DNA from: Gorsachius magnificus
Lineage: Eukaryota; Chordata; Aves; Pelecaniformes; Ardeidae
Length of the DNA stretch: 64,000 bases
Assembly (NCBI GenBank): GCA_034008185.1
Contig: CM067086.1
Location: 38,772,507 to 38,836,506, forward strand
Reading direction: 5' to 3'
Numbering within the stretch: position 1 is the first letter of the stretch; every line of letters starts with the position of its first letter. Shown here piece after piece: positions 13,461-27,200 of this stretch. A model generated the notes under the pieces. The model worked only from the letters and a program-made list of their open reading frames with translations. It ran no database searches and was not told where the DNA came from. The translations under genes and the position numbers were made by a program.

Positions 13461-14188
13461 CTGCAACAAGAGCCAGCAATGCCCCCTTACAGCCAAGAAG
13501 GCCAACAGCATCCTGGACTGCATTAGGAAGAGCAGCACCAGCAAGCACGTCTTGGTAGTCGATCCTTCCCCTCTACTCAGCACTGGTGAGACACATCTGG
13601 AGCGCTGTTAACAGTGCTAGATTTCATCATATAAGAGAATGCATTGGAGAGAGTCCAGGCAATTCAAGGCTTGGAGCATCTTTTGAACTAGGAGAGACAG
13701 AGAGATGGGGCTTTTTGCCTGGAGAAGAGAAAGGTCAGAGGGGATCTTATCAATGTGTATCAATATTTGATGGGAGGGAATAAAGATGCAGGTGCCAGAC
13801 TCTTCTCAGTGGTGCCTAATGAAAAGACAAGAGGCAGTGCACACAAACTGAAGTACAGAACATTCCATTTAAACACAAGAAAGGGTGTAATCGCTGTAGA
13901 ACCATAGAATAGTTTGGGTTGGAAGGACATTTTAAACATCATCTAGTCAAAGTCCCCTGCCATGGGCAGGGACATCTTTTACTAGATCATCTTAAAGATG
14001 TAAGGTGATTGAGCACTGGAACAGGTTGCCTGAAGGGTCTGTGGAGTCTCCATCTTCAGAGACAGCCAAAACCCAGTTGGACACATTCCTGAGCAATCTG
14101 CTCTAGTTGATCTTGCTTTGAGAAGTAGGTTGGATAAGATGACCTCTGGAGGTCCCTTCCAACCTCAAAGATTTTGTGATTCCACAAT
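13461..14188 (+). mobile_element. old CR1 LINE fragment, interrupted
   Basis: Plus-strand CR1 of an older, more diverged subfamily than the one at 5.4 kb. It reads through sequence equivalent to the ORF2 C-terminus (gccaagaaggccaacagcat; ctggagaagag) and ends in the CR1 3' region ('gaggtcccttccaacctcaa') at about 14188, followed by an A12 run. It is broken by indels and by the antisense CR1 piece at about 13899-13995, after which the host element resumes with 'gtgattgagcactggaacag'. Confidence 0.88.
13899..13995 (-). mobile_element. nested antisense CR1 3' end
   Basis: The bases from 'accatagaatagtttgggtt' onward are the reverse complement of a CR1 3' terminus, including 'ccctgccatgggcaggga'. 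They sit inside the sense-oriented CR1, whose sequence stops before and resumes after. Borders are accurate to about 10 bp. Confidence 0.82.
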
Positions 14189-15346
14189 GAAAAAAAAAAA
14201 AGGGAGGAGACTGTTGCATTGCTGATGTATACTAACAAAAACTGTGAGTAGATGTTTGAAATGGAGCTTCCTGCAAAGCTTTGTTATTAGATACTGAAGT
14301 ACTTCAGATATTAAAATTTATCTATGAATTGTTAAGATATGGACACTTGCCTTATGAAATTTCCCTTTCTTTCTCTTACTCCTTCGTAAACAGATGCACA
14401 CAGATCCATTTTACTTTCTCTCTTTATACAACCAGGCCTATCATACAACCACTGAAAATTTTGAAGGCAATCTTAAAGTTACTGCAAGTTTTAGCAACCT
14501 TTTTTGGTGTCAGTTTTCATGACCCCCTGCTTTTGACAAAGACATAACTGTGAGATGGCTAAATGGTAGGCACTAAACCACAGCCCCCAAGATTTCAGTT
14601 TCCTAAATGTGTACAAATGTATGAGAGCTGGAGGGCATTCCTCCAAATAAGAATTTTAATTTTTCCAACAAAAAAAAATTAGCATTGTAAAATAAATGTT
14701 TTTCAGTATTTTCTTTTCAAGGAATTTTCTGTCCTTCTACCTTTATTCTGTTTCTTCCTCCACCAATTTTCAGACTTTTTTAAGGAACATAAAATTCTCA
14801 CCAGGCCTCTTATCAAATATTTCCTTCACATTATTCTTATATTGTGAAATTAAACCAAAAGCAAACACTTTTACTGCAACTGTTTGATTGTTTCCTGTAA
14901 GAGCTTTTCCTACTAAATGTCTGGGAAAAAGATCAGAAAAGCAGTGTTCAGAATAAAGAAAAGTTGACTGAGAGTCCCAAAATTGCATGCTTCTTAACCC
15001 AGCATCTAATTTCCGTTTCAGTCATATATCATTGACTCTGACATACTGAAATATACAGTACTGTCCTATTAAGCTGGTGGCTTATACAAAGGAATGGTTT
15101 CCCACTCATTTTCTGACTCTAAGATAGTCTTTGAAAATGTCATTCCTGGATAATTACCTCCCATCAAAAAAAAATCAATATTTGTTTATGCCCAAGTTTA
15201 TGCATCACTTTTATGGCATGTGCAGAAACTGGGTGCTTAGACTGAGCTTGTAATAATAAGTCAAGCATGCCACTTTCTGAAAATTACTGTTATTAGATTG
15301 CTTTTGACTTGCTGATGTAGTTTCTAAATGTGCAAACTGAATCAGT

Positions 15347-15458
15347 CTACACAGTCTCACTGATAGCAGTGGTTGGAGTTAAGTCAGCTGCAGAGTCATC
15401 ATTGTTCTGGAGATGATAGTAAGCACTTTCCACCTTGTCCTCATGACTGCTCTTCACA
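15347..15458 (-). other. candidate terminal coding exon (minus strand)
   Basis: On the minus strand a pyrimidine-rich tract ending ...cttcttcctcctag is followed by an open frame of 36 codons and a TAG stop (15347-15349). The frame enters in phase 2 (one base before the first full codon). The peptide begins VKSSHEDKVESAYYHLQNND and ends TAISETV; its composition is polar and coding-like, unlike most open frames here. I do not recognise the family. It would be the last coding exon of a minus-strand gene whose other exons lie at higher coordinates. A chance splice-like site before an open frame remains possible. Confidence 0.35.
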
Positions 15459-17891
15459 CTAGGAGGAAGAAGATAGTTAAAATTGTCTACATAAAGAACA
15501 ATACTACAACAATCTATCAATTAATCTTCTGTTAAACAGTCATGTCCCCTGCCACATTCCTTTAGAATCCTGGAAATCTGAAAAAGATAACAGATGGAAC
15601 ATCCTCAAACTTTTCTTGACCTTTCATACTCACAGTGACATCATAATCAAATGTCATAATTTCTGTTGCAAATATATCTCTTGGTAATGCAGCCAAAAAA
15701 CATGCATGAGCAATTTAGTTACTAGAAGGAACAAAAAGCAAAAATATCCTTTATTTGCGTACAGCAGATGCTCACCTCACTTATTCCAGCTATACTGGTT
15801 TTATTTCCTATTGTTTAATTCCTAATACTCTCACTGTGTTTTCCTTATTTTTCTTTTTATTATTAACTTACATTTTAGTTACTTCAAGGATGATGAGGAT
15901 TTTAAAATCTGACACCATGCCATGAGCCTCTGCCACTCCTTTTTATGTTCTCAACTCCAGATTATAAACATACTCTTCTTACTTAAACCCAGTAGACACC
16001 TTGATCATCAAAAGCTAACAATGTTGTCTTACCTGCTTCCCTGCCCAAACCTGCTTTCTAGACTAACCTACTTAAAATTCTATGTCTTTGGGGATTTGGT
16101 TCATACGCTGAAGTGAGAGAGGAGCTTTGCTAATTGGTGGGTTTATGATGTCAAGTAAGGTTTTAAGGCAATAGAATAATAGAGGTAGAAAGCTGGGAAA
16201 ATAATTATCATTTAAATTCCTACCTGTACTAATGTTATTTTAAGTCACCCAAAATGCTATTGAATTTTGACTTACATTTAAATGTGTGTTCTTTAGTTCA
16301 AAAATGTAAGAAGTGTTCATTTTCTTTTCCATATGGATTCAGCTTATGCTCACTATGTATGCAAAGCAAATAATTTGCTCATACTTGTAAAGGATATGCA
16401 TTATCAGAACACAACACCTGCAGGACAAAAGAGAGGTTAATTTCATTGTTGCTATGAAGCAAAGGAGATCATTATAGAGCCTGCAGTAACCAAGCTCTGT
16501 GAAATAGCTGCATTAGTCATTAACTTTCCAGCACTAAATTTCATATCAGACTCAATTAACTACTACATAGCTTTTAATGACAATATTTTTCAGATGCAGC
16601 TCTTGTTTACTAATAAGATTTCCCATCACAACCATCTTTGCCATTACTTTGGTGGTGTTAATATTCAAGTCTTGAGTTTCTCCAAAGAAAATGGAGCAAT
16701 GAAAATCACATTTGCTGAAAGTACTCCTTGAATAGTGCTTCTAAATTTCAAAGTATTTAAACTGCACTTCTGCAGTAAAAGAAAATAAGAGTGTAGAAGA
16801 TGAATGTTCTCTCTGCATTATATCCACAGAACAGACTGGAGTTGTCACAGAACTTCCAGAACATTTTGACCAGAATATTTCTGTTGTGTTTGAGACTTTC
16901 ATGTTCAAAACCCTTTAAATTAGAAATGTCCTTTAAGTTTGTTATTTTCTTATCACACTGAAAGTAAAAGCTCAGAATAAAAGAAGTCATAAAGTTAATA
17001 TAACCATGGAATAATTTACATAGGTAATTAGCACAACATGCACATATTAACAGCAGCTGGATTAAGAGATCAGATCACCCGTAGCTCGCAGCAAAAATAT
17101 TCTTTAGTCTCTCTCTGGTGTCCATCCACAATTTTTGCCTTTTTTTGGAGAGGTGGGAGAGATCCTTAGATTCAGATAACACCATTTATACCTTATTTGT
17201 TTTTCTGTTCTGATGTCTTTGTGTCACTTGTATTATTGTTAATTGTTGGGGGGTTTTTGTCTGTGCTATGGAAAAAATACAATTACAAATGGTTAACATT
17301 TAAACCAGTATTAGATTTTGGCTTTGAAAAATACCCAGGCACACACAGGTTTCATCTGTGAAAACCTAGTTTTGAAAACATTTGTGAAAGCACTACTCTA
17401 ATTTGGAAGGAACTGCAAATGATATGCTTATCATCTATAGTCATTGCTGGGTTGTGTTTGTATTCACAACCCTAGAAAGCCTGAGTGACAAGGCTGTACC
17501 ATAAAGAAAGAACTATAAAACTTCAGAAAGACATGTGGACATAGCGTGCAAGAATAGCTAATGGGGATACCCAGTGAAAAGAAGACTTCTCAAAGTGAAT
17601 GGTAAATAGTTTTAAAAGTTGGTTAAGAAAGACTATGCTTATTCTAATGCAAAAAACCCAACAGTTAATGTTCTAGCCCTGTATGTTTTTTCCTGCTTCT
17701 GTGACTTTTTCTTCTCCAGCCTTCTCACCTCTTTTGTTTTCTGCATGTTTTTATCATCTGCTATGTTCCACTATTTTCTTTTGGGTATGTGATAGGGAGT
17801 ATAGGAAAGAATCATCAGTAAGCGAGTTTTATGCTGTTTTCACTTTATTTAATTATTTTAATAAGGAAGTTATATACCCTAGGGAAAGCCA

Positions 17892-17911
17892 GGGGTGGGG
17901 GGGTGGGGGGG
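17892..17911 (+). repeat. G-rich tract, possible G-quadruplex
   Basis: Runs of G4, G7 and G7 separated by single T residues. It stands out in an AT-rich setting and could fold as a G-quadruplex. Confidence 0.7.
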
Positions 17912-19642
17912 AAGCTATCACTTAACTACCTAGGACATATCAATCACAAGGCATTAATAATGACACCATCAACAGGTTTTGTATAATTTACAGTGACCAT
18001 AATGAGAATGATGGAGTAGGATCTGTTCATGGCATCTCACAGATCCTGTATAGGGCAATCCCTCCCATTCTCCTTGTGCTGGGGCCAACTGGGATTACTG
18101 CCTTATTCGCACCATTTGGTGCTCTCTCCAGGCAGTACTCACAGCCAGTTATCTCATCCTGTCCTTGAATAGAAAACCTAAAGGAGCAATATCTAAATGG
18201 TATGGAAAGCCAAAAGAAGGACCTATGTTTAGTGAAACTCTCCAGTAAGGAGCTGGATTGCTGCCCAGAGCAATATTTATCTGAAGGAGCATATTTATGA
18301 GCTCCACTGCAGTTCTATTTAGTAATATCATGTGACATAGAGATGATGCATTGCATCTCATAGTAAATCCTCATGTTATAAAAACATCGAGGGAGCCCTA
18401 GCCACTTTCCTCCTGGAAGCAAAAGTTATTCTATCTTAGGGCTGCCCTCAGTCACCCATTTGCAAGGTTGTAGGAGAGACAACAACATGGCACGCAGTGA
18501 ACAAGTACAATCGAACAAGCAAATGGAACACATTCCCTCTGCAGAATACAGAGTGGTGTGCATGTTTGTTTGTATATTTTTTTTATTATAAAGCTCCCAC
18601 TTTAGATTAAGAAATATGGTTTTCAGATAGAACATTGTCAAGGAAAAATGTGTTGTTAAAGGGAAATGATCCACTCTGTCAGATGAGCAAACTATCTCAG
18701 TGAAATGTTGTGCATTTGAAAACTATTTTGATGAAAACTTTGATGAAACAGTTTAGCTTCCCCGTATCTTCTTCTGCACATAAAAGAATCCTACTAAATG
18801 GCAGCAGAAACTCACTTCTCTCTTTCCAATGGCATAGTAAAATAAGACTTCTCAGGTAGACTTAACTAACAAAACAGAGCTCCTGTTCCTGCCCTCCACC
18901 CTCTTTTCCCAGTATTCTTTGCAGTATAATAGTATGGGGTATTTCTCATATTTCTATTGGGAAATCCTTTATTTGCTATAGGGAATAACTTGTACTAATA
19001 AGGAAAAAAGGTCTCATGTGTAAAAGATTTGTTGTCTTGTCTAAATATTTTGCAAGCTTGTTGAGCTCATAGAGGGAGATCTCCAAGGTTATACAATTTT
19101 AATACAAATTCAAAACATAATTTGATATTGGTTACTTCTCAAAGCTTACACAGTTTTAATTTGAAGTGTGGTCTCAGGGGTGAAAGGCCATTAAATAACC
19201 TAGCGATCCATGAAGACAATTTCAAAACGTACAGTAGGTAAAATAATATGAGATTGTTTCTGTATTTGCATGTTTAATTTGTTGCTGCTAAAGTGTATTA
19301 TTAAAGATCTTCCCCTTCGATATAAGGTTCTTCTCTCTAATAAGCTAGTTGAACTTTTTAGTACTGACAATCACAGCCTCACCTTGAGCCCTGACCTCCT
19401 CCCAAGCAAGTGTGTAATGAGCAGCTCTCTGGATGCTTCTGTAATGCCTGCTATCCTGCACACATATCCTGTAAGACAGTTGGTTCTAAAAGCAGGAAGG
19501 AGCTAGCTTCTCCCTTCCTCCCATCCAAAAAAAAATGTAGGGGATCATACACTGTTTATGTGGACACCTGTAGTTAAAAAAAAAAATAAAAAAATTACTT
19601 CCTTCTGAATATCTCACCTAGCTTTTCTCTATTTGTACATGA

Positions 19643-19836
19643 CAGAAAGGGTTGTCAAGCATCGGAATGGGCTGCCCAGGGAAGTGGTCGAGTCCCCTTC
19701 CCTGGAGGTTTTTAAAAGATGGGTGGACAAGGTGCTTAGGGACGTGGTTTAGTGGTGGGATGACAGTGTCAGGTTAACAGTTGGACTTCATGATCTTAAA
19801 GGTCTTTTCCAGCCTAAACAATTCTATGATTCTATG
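19643..19836 (+). mobile_element. CR1 LINE 3' fragment
   Basis: About 190 bp of the CR1 3' end. It covers the equivalent of the last ORF2 codons ('atgggctgcccagggaagtg', 'ggtgcttagggacgtggttt') and the tail 'attctatgattctatg'. It is a short 5'-truncated copy, the usual form of CR1 insertion. Confidence 0.92.
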
Positions 19837-20097
19837 TATTTGATGGCAGGTAAACATCCTAAAAGCTATTATTGATCCTTTACACCGTTATGTGGATGAC
19901 CAGCTACTAGAGAAGCGCAAATGGAAAAAGCATATTTACCAGGAAGAGACTACCATTTTAGATACCATTTCAAAAGAAAAAGTTGTTTTCCTTTACTATT
20001 TTTTAAATAGTATATTAACTGAAAAATCTAGACTAAAAGGGATCTCCATAACACCATCTGGTTCAATCTGGTTTTGAAATCATGGCCTCTGAGAAGG

Positions 20098-20310
20098 TGT
20101 TCTGTGTCCATGTCAAACCAAGTCTTGGATATTTCCAGTGAGGGCAATGCCACCACTTCTCTGGGGAAGCTACTCCAATCCTGAGTTATTCACATCATAA
20201 ATTTTTGCTACAAGAGTGCACTGCTGACTCGTGTACAGCTTGCTGTCCACCAGGACTTCCAGATCCTTCTCAGCAGAACTACAGGACAAACAGTCAGACC
20301 TCAGGCTGAG
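20098..20310 (-). mobile_element. antisense old CR1 fragment with internal deletion
   Basis: The reverse strand resembles CR1 ORF2 C-terminal sequence. Recognisable plus-strand stretches are 'caaaccaagtcttggatat', 'ccaccacttctctgggga' and 'cttgctgtccaccaggactt', the last equivalent to 'ctggccgtcaaccagtaccc' in the CR1 near 60.4 kb. Material between about 20205 and 20215 is missing relative to that copy. Borders are approximate. Confidence 0.7.
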
Positions 20311-22944
20311 TTGCTACTTGGGATTATTTTGTCCCATTTGAATAATTTAACATGGTCTGCTCTCGAGTGATGAATGAAATACTGTTGTATGGAAGATTAA
20401 TAAAATTTTTTATTTGCCTTTTACTATTAATAAAAGGTTCTAAAATATTTTGTGGTGGAATCTGATAAACTATAGAAAGGATTAGACAAGAAAATGACAG
20501 AGCCACTGGAGTTAGAAATTAAAACATTTTTTATGTTTTCCTCATATGTTTGAGTACAAACTGACTACAAAATTTGGAATTTGGAAAGAATTTTGCTTAG
20601 ATCAAATTACCAGAGGCTACTGAGATCTCTCTGGAATGAGGTACAGTCCAACATTTGGAATGATCTGAGAAATACTCTGCCTTTAAAAGACAAAAAAACC
20701 CTATGCTTGTATCTCCAGTCTAGTATTACAGAGCTCTAAGGCGTTGTTGATATCACTGTTCTTTTCTTAGTATTGTCCTGAGGTACATTGTATTTCTCTG
20801 TGTTGGTAGTGACTTTAATATAGCTTGTTGGGAATTGATCTGTAACATGGATTTATATGGTTGTATAAAACGGGGTATAAAATAGCACAGTGTACAGAGG
20901 TGTGCAGGATATGACTTCATGCTTTCTTATGACCATGAGGGATGGACTCTAAATGACTCTAAGATATGTAATTCATATGCATCCGATGCCAAAGCTGTTC
21001 TAAAATTAATATTCACATATGTCAGCATTCAAAATGCCTCCCATTCCAAGTGTGAACTGTTTGAGATTTCAGAAATAACAAACAATTGGGTCATCTTTAC
21101 CATTCTATCAGGTTCAGTTTTGAGCTATTGTTTGAATTTCAGCACCTTAAGTTGTTCCTCTCTATTTATTTGGTGTGAACATGACTCACACTAATTTTAA
21201 CTCTCCTCTTCAATTTTGCAGAGGAAAAGTTTTCAGCCTAAAAATCACTTCTGCTGCTTTTGGCTATATTGTAAGTTTATGTTTACAAAAATGAAATTTT
21301 ATTAAACAAATAATATTCCCTCTTCCAGTGGTGTTTTAACCACAGGTATGCAAATAGGGTTATATATATGAAAAAAAAATCCTCTGAATAATTGTGGGAA
21401 TATAAAGTCACCTACCGAAACCATAAATAAAAGAGTTGTTGAGAAGATCCCATAGAATCTCTACTCCAATTTCACACAAAAGTCTGCAAACAACACCGTC
21501 AGAAAATTTGCCTGGCTGCTGGCTGAATAGAAAATGACTATTGGAGCATTGCAAAGGACCACACCGCTGCAGTGGAAATAGCCAAACAGCAGGTGGAATA
21601 TAGCAGGTGAGGAATAATATCAAGAAGGAAGAAAAGCTACAGCTATGAGAGGGGGACTGGAAAAGACATGGAAAGATGAAAGCAAAATGATATTCTATTA
21701 GAAAGAAGAAACCTTCACTGATAGCAGTATGACACTTTCTGTTATTAACCATGGACTAGAGATAAATTTGCAGAAAAGAAAAACAAAAATTAAACTTTTC
21801 CACCCCCAAAATTAAGAAATCACAATAGGCAAAAAATAAAATTATTTGCACACTAATTTTCCAAAATAGTGCTTTCTTTTATTTAAATCAGTTTGGTGAT
21901 TCAATTTATACATAGTCAAAAATAAGTCTACAAGTGGGAGTTAAAGTAATTGGACATGTTTCAGGATGTAGTTCACACTGTAGGTAGAGAAACAAATTTT
22001 ATTTTATTTCTAGCAAATAATATTCAATTCAGTGTCAGGATTTAGATGATTTAGCAGAGAAACAGGTATTTGTTTACTTGTAGGCCTAAAAAAATCTTAC
22101 TATAACACATTGATTACATTTAAACATTAAATTAGATTGAATAAGATAAAACCCAAGGAAACACCATGGAAGCTTTATGCAAGACACAATAGCTGCAGTT
22201 TGACAATTTGGTTGATCTTTAAACATCTCCAAGGAAAATGAGAGTCAGGATTTTCTGTACAAAAATTTGGACTGGTTTTGTGAGCATAACCAGTACACAC
22301 TAAGACAAAAAGTGAGAGCACTAAACCAGTTTAATCATGGTCTAAGTTGCTGACAGGCTGTGATCAAATCTATGTCTGTACCTAGTTGTAAGCATCTGCA
22401 ATACTAACCCCTGACTGGTTTCATGTACCATTTAAAAGCAAACAAACCAAAAACCAATTAAACTGTCAAAAACCTATTGTCCTCACCTAAAACATTTTTA
22501 CTAAAACAATATTTTTTGGTAAGTGTGACTACCAAAATGAGACAAAACCTGAAGAATCTTCACTTCATTTGTACCAGAAAGGCATACTAAGACTCTGGAT
22601 TCGAGGATACTGGGCGTGGTGCTGAAACCACTTATGATGATTCCATTATATATTTTTCATTTTGTGATCACAAATTTTCTATCTCCATTTTGCACCTCCA
22701 CGTGACCTCCATTTCTCCTGCTGTCTCTTTCACATTCCCACAATAATTTATTCTTTCCCTAACTTTCACCTTTATCATCATGCATAGTCCCAATATTTTT
22801 AAATGTCTACTGCCACATGACTCTTGTGTATTTTTATGGAGCCACTGCATTCTTATCTTCTCTTTCTTTTATTCCAAACTCATCAATTTTATATAATTTT
22901 ATTTTATATGCTAGCCTTTTGGAAACAGTACTGTTTATTTGCAC

Positions 22945-23016
22945 ATACATATATATTACTGTAACATATATATTACTGCTCTCATATATTTCTGTATATA
23001 TATGTATATATATATT
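22945..23016. repeat. (TA)n-rich imperfect microsatellite
   Basis: Repeated atata and catatatattact units in a purely AT-rich block. It is expected to be length-variable. Confidence 0.75.
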
Positions 23017-24054
23017 TAGACACTGAGAGATACTCAACAGCTATGACTAACATGACTAACACACTATACTTCTTTAGAGATTCTAAGATGTGTTTGAGAG
23101 ACTGATTAATGTCTTTGGCCTAAAAAGAAGATAAAACCATAGCTATTTTCATCTCAGCATTATATTCAAACAGGCAAAACTCATTATCAGCTGTTGCCAG
23201 TTAAGTAGCCAGGATGCAAACTGAATTTGGAAACTTCTGATTTTAAGGGGACAGATATTTTATATATTTTTTTAATTATTATATTCTATTATTATCACAT
23301 ATCAGAACTCAGTAGTCAATTTGTATGTCTCAACACCATAGACCACATCTTTATAAATTTTAGATGGTCCAGACGAGGTTGTGAAGATTTTATTAACCTC
23401 TCAGCCAGGAGGACCTTCATTTATATTAATGGAATTACACTAAACAGGAGGGGGGGAAAGGCTTTTTGTGCAGCAAGAAGACCTGAATATTTTTGACTAG
23501 TTAAAGATAACTTTTCATGTGGTATGCACACTCCTATTTTTTTATAACATCAGCTGTGGTATGCCATGGCATAGTTTACTTTATGATGACTTTATGATGA
23601 CAGACTTCACCCAGTACCTCCCTTTTCTCCAATAGCTATGCTATCTCTATGTCATTCTTGAATCTAGTAACATCAACAGTGGCCTTTTGTCTTTACTTTT
23701 TGAAGGTAAAAACTGAAAATTGTATCTATTTAAAGCAAAAAGAAGAAAAATATCTGTTTCATATATTTTGCAGAACAATACCAGAAGACAGGACAGCTTT
23801 AGCTATTACTGGCTGTACTATTGCACCTGAAAATAGTTGTTGTGTATTTTTACAATAGAACAAAGAAACTAAATCTTACCACTTGCTTTCAAAATTCCTT
23901 TCCCCATGCTATTACCATGTTTGTCTTCAGCACACTTAACACTGCACTCTATTTTATATACCTTGTAATTTGTAGCCATGTCATCTGAGCTTCTCATTTC
24001 GAAACCAATCAGCTCCCTATTCATTCATCTGCTCCTGGGTTTTGAAATACTCAC

Positions 24055-24252
24055 TATGCACTTATCATCTCTCCAATGTTGTTTTAGATCCTCTTCTAGT
24101 TTCTGCTGGTTTTGCTCTTTTGATTTTTGTGTAGAAATAAGCAAGTTTTCTGTTATAAACAAATATGTCATGTTGTCCTCTTTTTCATTTACATTCATCA
24201 ACAGTTTCTCAAGCAATTCTTCAGTGACTTCCATATATTCTGCTGGATTACT
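24055..24252 (-). other. candidate internal coding exon (minus strand)
   Basis: A 198-bp minus-strand segment is open for exactly 66 codons. It is preceded by ...tttcctgcattgctag and followed by the good donor gtgagt (24049-24054), so it would be a phase 0-0 exon. An in-frame TAG ends directly at the acceptor, so the open frame starts there. The peptide starts SNPAEYMEVTEELLEKLLMN and later has QKSKEQNQQKLEEDL; it is rich in Glu, Lys, Gln and Leu and may form a coiled coil. I cannot name the protein. The acceptor tract is only moderately pyrimidine-rich, and AT-rich DNA yields such frames by chance. Confidence 0.35.
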
Positions 24253-27200
24253 CTAGCAATGCAGGAAATTCACAAGTCTGGTTTTGCACCATGAAAGAGT
24301 ACTGAATTTATTAGTAGACAGCATGGAAATAGTTATGTACCAAGTTGCATTCGAAGCTGAAGAGTTCCTTTCTCCGAATTTCAGTATTCAGATCAAGCTA
24401 CAAACCAAAAGCACACTTATCACTTTAATTACCTCTCCTTTAGACAAGGAAATCAGACAGTTAGGAGAATAAAAATGTGTATTAGACATTTATTCTGGTT
24501 TTAATCTTATAATAGCAGCCACCTGTGAATAGGATTTACAGAATCCTTTTACAGGTGAGCTTAGAGGTCAACATTACCCCAAGAATGGAGCTCACAATAT
24601 GCAGAAAAAACCTGATACTGGAATGAATGCTTGTTGGCTTACTTTTTGCTACATAAGAAATCATACAAAGGCTAAGTTCTGAAGCAGTAAGCCTGGATAT
24701 TTGCCTTCAGGGCTTTTAAAGGATTTTGGAGTCTTCCTTTTTTGAAAGAAAATTAAAATATGATAAATCAGGCTGGCAGAGGGGCTACAGATGTATATAC
24801 ATTTAATTATTAAAAATATATATATATTTTTTCACCTTCCCAGTGTATTTGGTCAGCCTTAACTGCTGCTTTAACTACTGGCAGAAATATTATGCATATG
24901 AAGTTTAACCTGCCTAGACAAGCCTTACAGCTGTATCCCTATCCTAACTAACAGAAAAGGGCTTGAAAATGGCTGAGTTTACTCTTCCAGTAGTGAATAT
25001 TTATTAAATATTTCATGCTTCCAAAATGATCTTGTACTTTTGTGCCTGCTTAATAATATTTGTTTTGAACAAGGGATCCAGTAATAGCGCATCTATATTG
25101 ACTCAGGAATGTCATTAATATATAAATTCCAGAGTTCAGAAACCATTTTTTTCCAGTCAACTGTGCTGTTACAAATGAATCTCTGAAGGCCCACACAAAC
25201 CTTAGAGGATATCCTGAAATCATCTCATAAAATTCACTATATTGAAATCAATAAATATGAGGAAAACACTTTAAACTGAGGTAACCAGGAAGAAGAGCCA
25301 TACAGTCTTACCACAAAGATGTTCCTACAGGTGAACCTGAGTAATCTTGAAGACTACAAAAGAGGAATGGAAGCTCAAAGAGAAGCAGTGACACATCCCA
25401 GTTATTGAAAAGACACATTTACCATGGGTGAGCATACCTATTCTTCAGAATTATCTCTTTAAAGATTATGAAAAGTAACATTGCACTGAGAAACACTGAA
25501 GAACAGCAGTTCTTCAGAATCAGGAATCTGAACTCATTTGAATTTTAATCTCCCTTGATTTTTCAAAAAGGTACTTCATTTATGTCATCTGTCTGTAGTC
25601 ATCCTCTAGCGATTCTTTTGAGAAGATCCTGCCTTCTGCTTCCTTTCAGACAACAGTGTTAGATAGTACCTTGTAACAAACACACTGTGATCACTTAATG
25701 GTCAGTTGTCAAACTCACAGACAGCAACAGCTTTACACGTTGATCACCTATGGCTGAAAAAGCAAAGTGCTACTTAGCTGGAGTAGGACCAGTTGAAATA
25801 CAAGCTTTATATTTTAAAAAGACACTTACATGGTTGCTAAATTTACCAGCTGGTCATGCAAAATTGTTAATATGAGACCAGCTAATCATATACATCTGCA
25901 AATCATTTGACTTAGTACTTTAGAACCAGATCAAGCCTGTCAGTATTTCTTGCTGAAACACAGAAACATCAAAACATATTTCCATCAGATTTGTGTTGGC
26001 TTTCTCATCTCCTCATTTATAAAGTTAATATTAGACTCAATACCTGTTCCATGGTGTCTCTCATAATTTCTCTGATAAGAGAGTTCTTAAAGTAACCTAA
26101 CTTATACCTACCTCACTTTTGACTTATTAAGACAACAACAGCTTTAGGATGTAAGGAGGGGAATCCCAAAACTAATATGGGAAAGAGAAGTCATTTCAGG
26201 CTTTGAAATATTCATGTGCCAAGATTTTCTCACTGTTTATACAAAATAAGTCAGATTTTCCTTGCTATTCCAGTGGACGGCAGTCTCTTCTGAGTATCTG
26301 TCAGACATTACAATGTGGAAGTGGTTTGTTAAAACCATGACAGTTAAGAACTACTGAAAATAAAATTATTTTAGTTGAAAGATCCCATTGAAGTTCATCA
26401 TGAAAAACATTAAAACTTACTAAGGCAGAACATCCCTAATACCTTTCTCTTGGATAAAATTTCAATGCCACTATTTGACTGTAGTTCAGGTTTCATGGAA
26501 ACAAAATAAATCAATGTTAGCTTCTTAAGTGACCTTTTAAATCAAAATACATTACATTCCCTGTGCATGCAATTTTCAGTCTTCTGTGAACTTTTACCAA
26601 TATTTAAAAGTAAGAAGTTTGGATCAATAATACTTATTAAGCATTTTGCACTATAACTAATGTGTAAAATATATTCTAGATATAAAAAATTATAATACAA
26701 TACAAATTAATATTTCTTTAAAAAACCCTCATCAGTTGGCTAATATGAAAAAATAAGGCAGAACTAGTTAAACTAATAAGATGACCTGGGGGTTAAAGAA
26801 TAATTTTGTATTTTCAAATACGTATTCTATGTCATGCGTTTAGCAACCACTCTCTTCAGTTCTAAGTTCTCTGAAATTCATCATCATTTTGCTAGTTACA
26901 TGCCTATTCAGGTGTTTCTTCAAACTTCAAAGAATGAGTCCCAAGTCCTTTCAAACTCTTGACAGCCTAGACTGGACTGAAAAGGCTAGTTCCTTTTATT
27001 CTGACTATAAGCACTTACTTTGCAGAACTGAAACCTTATAAACATGTTCCAACAGAGATAGCTGAAAGATGTGTGGACAACATTAGAATTTCTATTTTTA
27101 CCTAATGTGAAGGACATTGACAATTGGCTTTTGCTTAAGAGCTAAGCTCTGTCTTATCATAATGATAAGGGTTAATATGTTAGTGTGGGTTTCAGCTCTG

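Larger units (their letters stand above)
14189..19642. other. unique AT-rich sequence with one exon-like segment
   Basis: Apart from the exon candidate at 15347-15458 (minus strand) and the G-rich tract near 17892, I see no gene or recognisable repeat. Confidence 0.6.

Noticed and set aside
16757..16990. 77-codon minus-strand frame after a ttttactttcag acceptor-like site
   Set aside because: Runs into low-complexity Phe/Ile-rich sequence and a stop with no recognisable content; not better than chance.
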